Positions 6,212-6,633 of a stretch of DNA of 6,633 nt are shown here, one piece after another. This stretch comes from Lentisphaeria bacterium. Lineage in GTDB: Bacteria > Verrucomicrobiota > Lentisphaeria > Oligosphaerales > Oligosphaeraceae. Position numbers and translations under genes: made by a program. A model generated the notes under the pieces. It worked only from the letters and a program-made list of their open reading frames with translations. It made no database searches and was not told the origin of the DNA. The stretch's first letter is position 1, and each line of letters opens with the position of its first letter. The stretch is taken from assembly GCA_016302725.1 (NCBI GenBank), contig JAEDNB010000116.1, positions 1-6,633 of the forward strand, given 5' to 3'.

Positions 6212-6633
6212 CTACCGGGTGCGGGCCACCTGGCGGTCGTAGTCGATGAGCTGGTTGATCCAGGCGGTCCCCACAGGAGTGCCTTCCCTGCGGCAGAATT
6301 CATCGTAGACGGCTTCCCAGGGGGCGCCCTTGAGTTCCTCCAGCAGGGCCAGTTTCATGGCGTTGTCGTTCCCCTGCTCGAACTGGTCCAGGATGGGAGT
6401 GGGCTCCAGGAGGGCGAAGAGGAGGGCCTTCTGGGCGGCGCGGGTGCCCACGACCCAGGCTCCCAGGCGGTCGATGGCGCCGTCGAAGAAATCCAGGGCC
6501 AGGTAGGTGTTCTTGAGGAAATGGCAGCGCACCAGCTGGAGGAAGAGATTCCGGAGGTCGTCATTGAAATTGACCACATGGTCGGAGTCCCAGCGGATGG
6601 GGCGGGAGACGTGGAGGAGGAGTTCGTCCTGGA
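6212..6633 (-). CDS. rhaA: L-rhamnose isomerase, C-terminal third (runs off right edge)
   Basis: L-rhamnose isomerase converts L-rhamnose to L-rhamnulose in the cytoplasm, the first step of rhamnose catabolism, using divalent metal ions in a TIM barrel. The visible 139 residues begin QDELLLHVSRPIRWDSDHVV and align without gaps, from memory, with E. coli RhaA residues 288 onward. The His of LLHVSR corresponds to His294, the two Asp of RWDSDH to Asp302 and Asp304, and the first Asp of LDFFD to Asp334; these are the metal-site residues, and all are intact. The C-terminal part (AAWVIGTR-like GAWVVGTRAAQKALL, then LALLEELKGAPWEAVYDEFC) also fits the family. The stop is TAG at 6212-6214. The N-terminal two thirds lie outside the window, so the start and promoter are unseen. 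The ACT-domain gene follows 20 bases downstream. A related xylose isomerase is excluded by the DSDH and LDFFD motifs. Confidence 0.96.
   Translation of the reverse strand, partial: QDELLLHVSRPIRWDSDHVVNFNDDLRNLFLQLVRCHFLKNTYLALDFFDGAIDRLGAWVVGTRAAQKALLFALLEPTPILDQFEQGNDNAMKLALLEELKGAPWEAVYDEFCRREGTPVGTAWINQLIDYDRQVARTR

Noticed and set aside
5271..6242. Plus-strand open frame of 323 codons opposite the ACT gene
   Set aside because: It is the antisense shadow of the ACT-domain, terminator and DUF2400 start region and shows no domain of its own.
6212..6577. A separate small gene starting at GTG 6577
   Set aside because: The frame is open upstream to the window edge and reads straight into the conserved RWDSDH motif, so this is an internal codon of rhaA.

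Overview
The window is G+C-rich, with many runs of 7-9 G or C, and carries five protein-coding genes, two of them cut by the window edges. A very large secreted glycoside hydrolase of the GH42-like clan-A type, a DUF2400/TIGR02757 protein and mostly Shine-Dalgarno-less starts would suit a Gram-negative saccharolytic bacterium. The PVC group (Lentisphaerota, Kiritimatiellota, Verrucomicrobiota, Planctomycetota) is my best guess, but this rests on gene-family flavour only and is not proven by the sequence.

Layout from left to right. Positions 1-478 (minus) hold the N-terminal 159 residues of an unrecognised membrane protein that continues off the left edge. A 346-base divergent intergenic region (479-824) follows. 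It has short direct repeats, a 13-bp palindrome and only weak promoter candidates. Positions 825-4631 (plus) encode a 1268-residue exported multidomain glycoside hydrolase: signal peptide, beta-rich modules, a sugar-binding-like jelly roll, a TIM barrel, then a GH42-type C-terminal module. An 80-base convergent spacer (4632-4711) holds a G/C-tract hairpin and then an AT-rich patch. On the minus strand, read from the right edge leftward, come the C-terminal third of L-rhamnose isomerase (RhaA, 6212-6633), a two-ACT-domain protein 20 bases after it (5619-6191), a strong intrinsic terminator (5513-5548), and a DUF2400/TIGR02757 protein related to HhH DNA glycosylases (4712-5491).

How the genes fit together. 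RhaA and the ACT protein are probably one transcription unit ending at the terminator. RhaA converts L-rhamnose to L-rhamnulose. The hydrolase could release sugars outside the cytoplasm from rhamnose-containing or other complex glycans, but it is convergent with the rhamnose gene, not co-operonic, so the link is only proximity. The DUF2400 gene starts just 21 bases beyond the terminator's U-tract, so it is either separately initiated or fed by terminator read-through. No mobile element, CRISPR array, tRNA or rRNA was seen, and no clearly novel system. The most notable points are the unusual catalytic-site context of the hydrolase, the terminator placed against the DUF2400 start, and a set of pyrimidine-rich, Shine-Dalgarno-less leaders.
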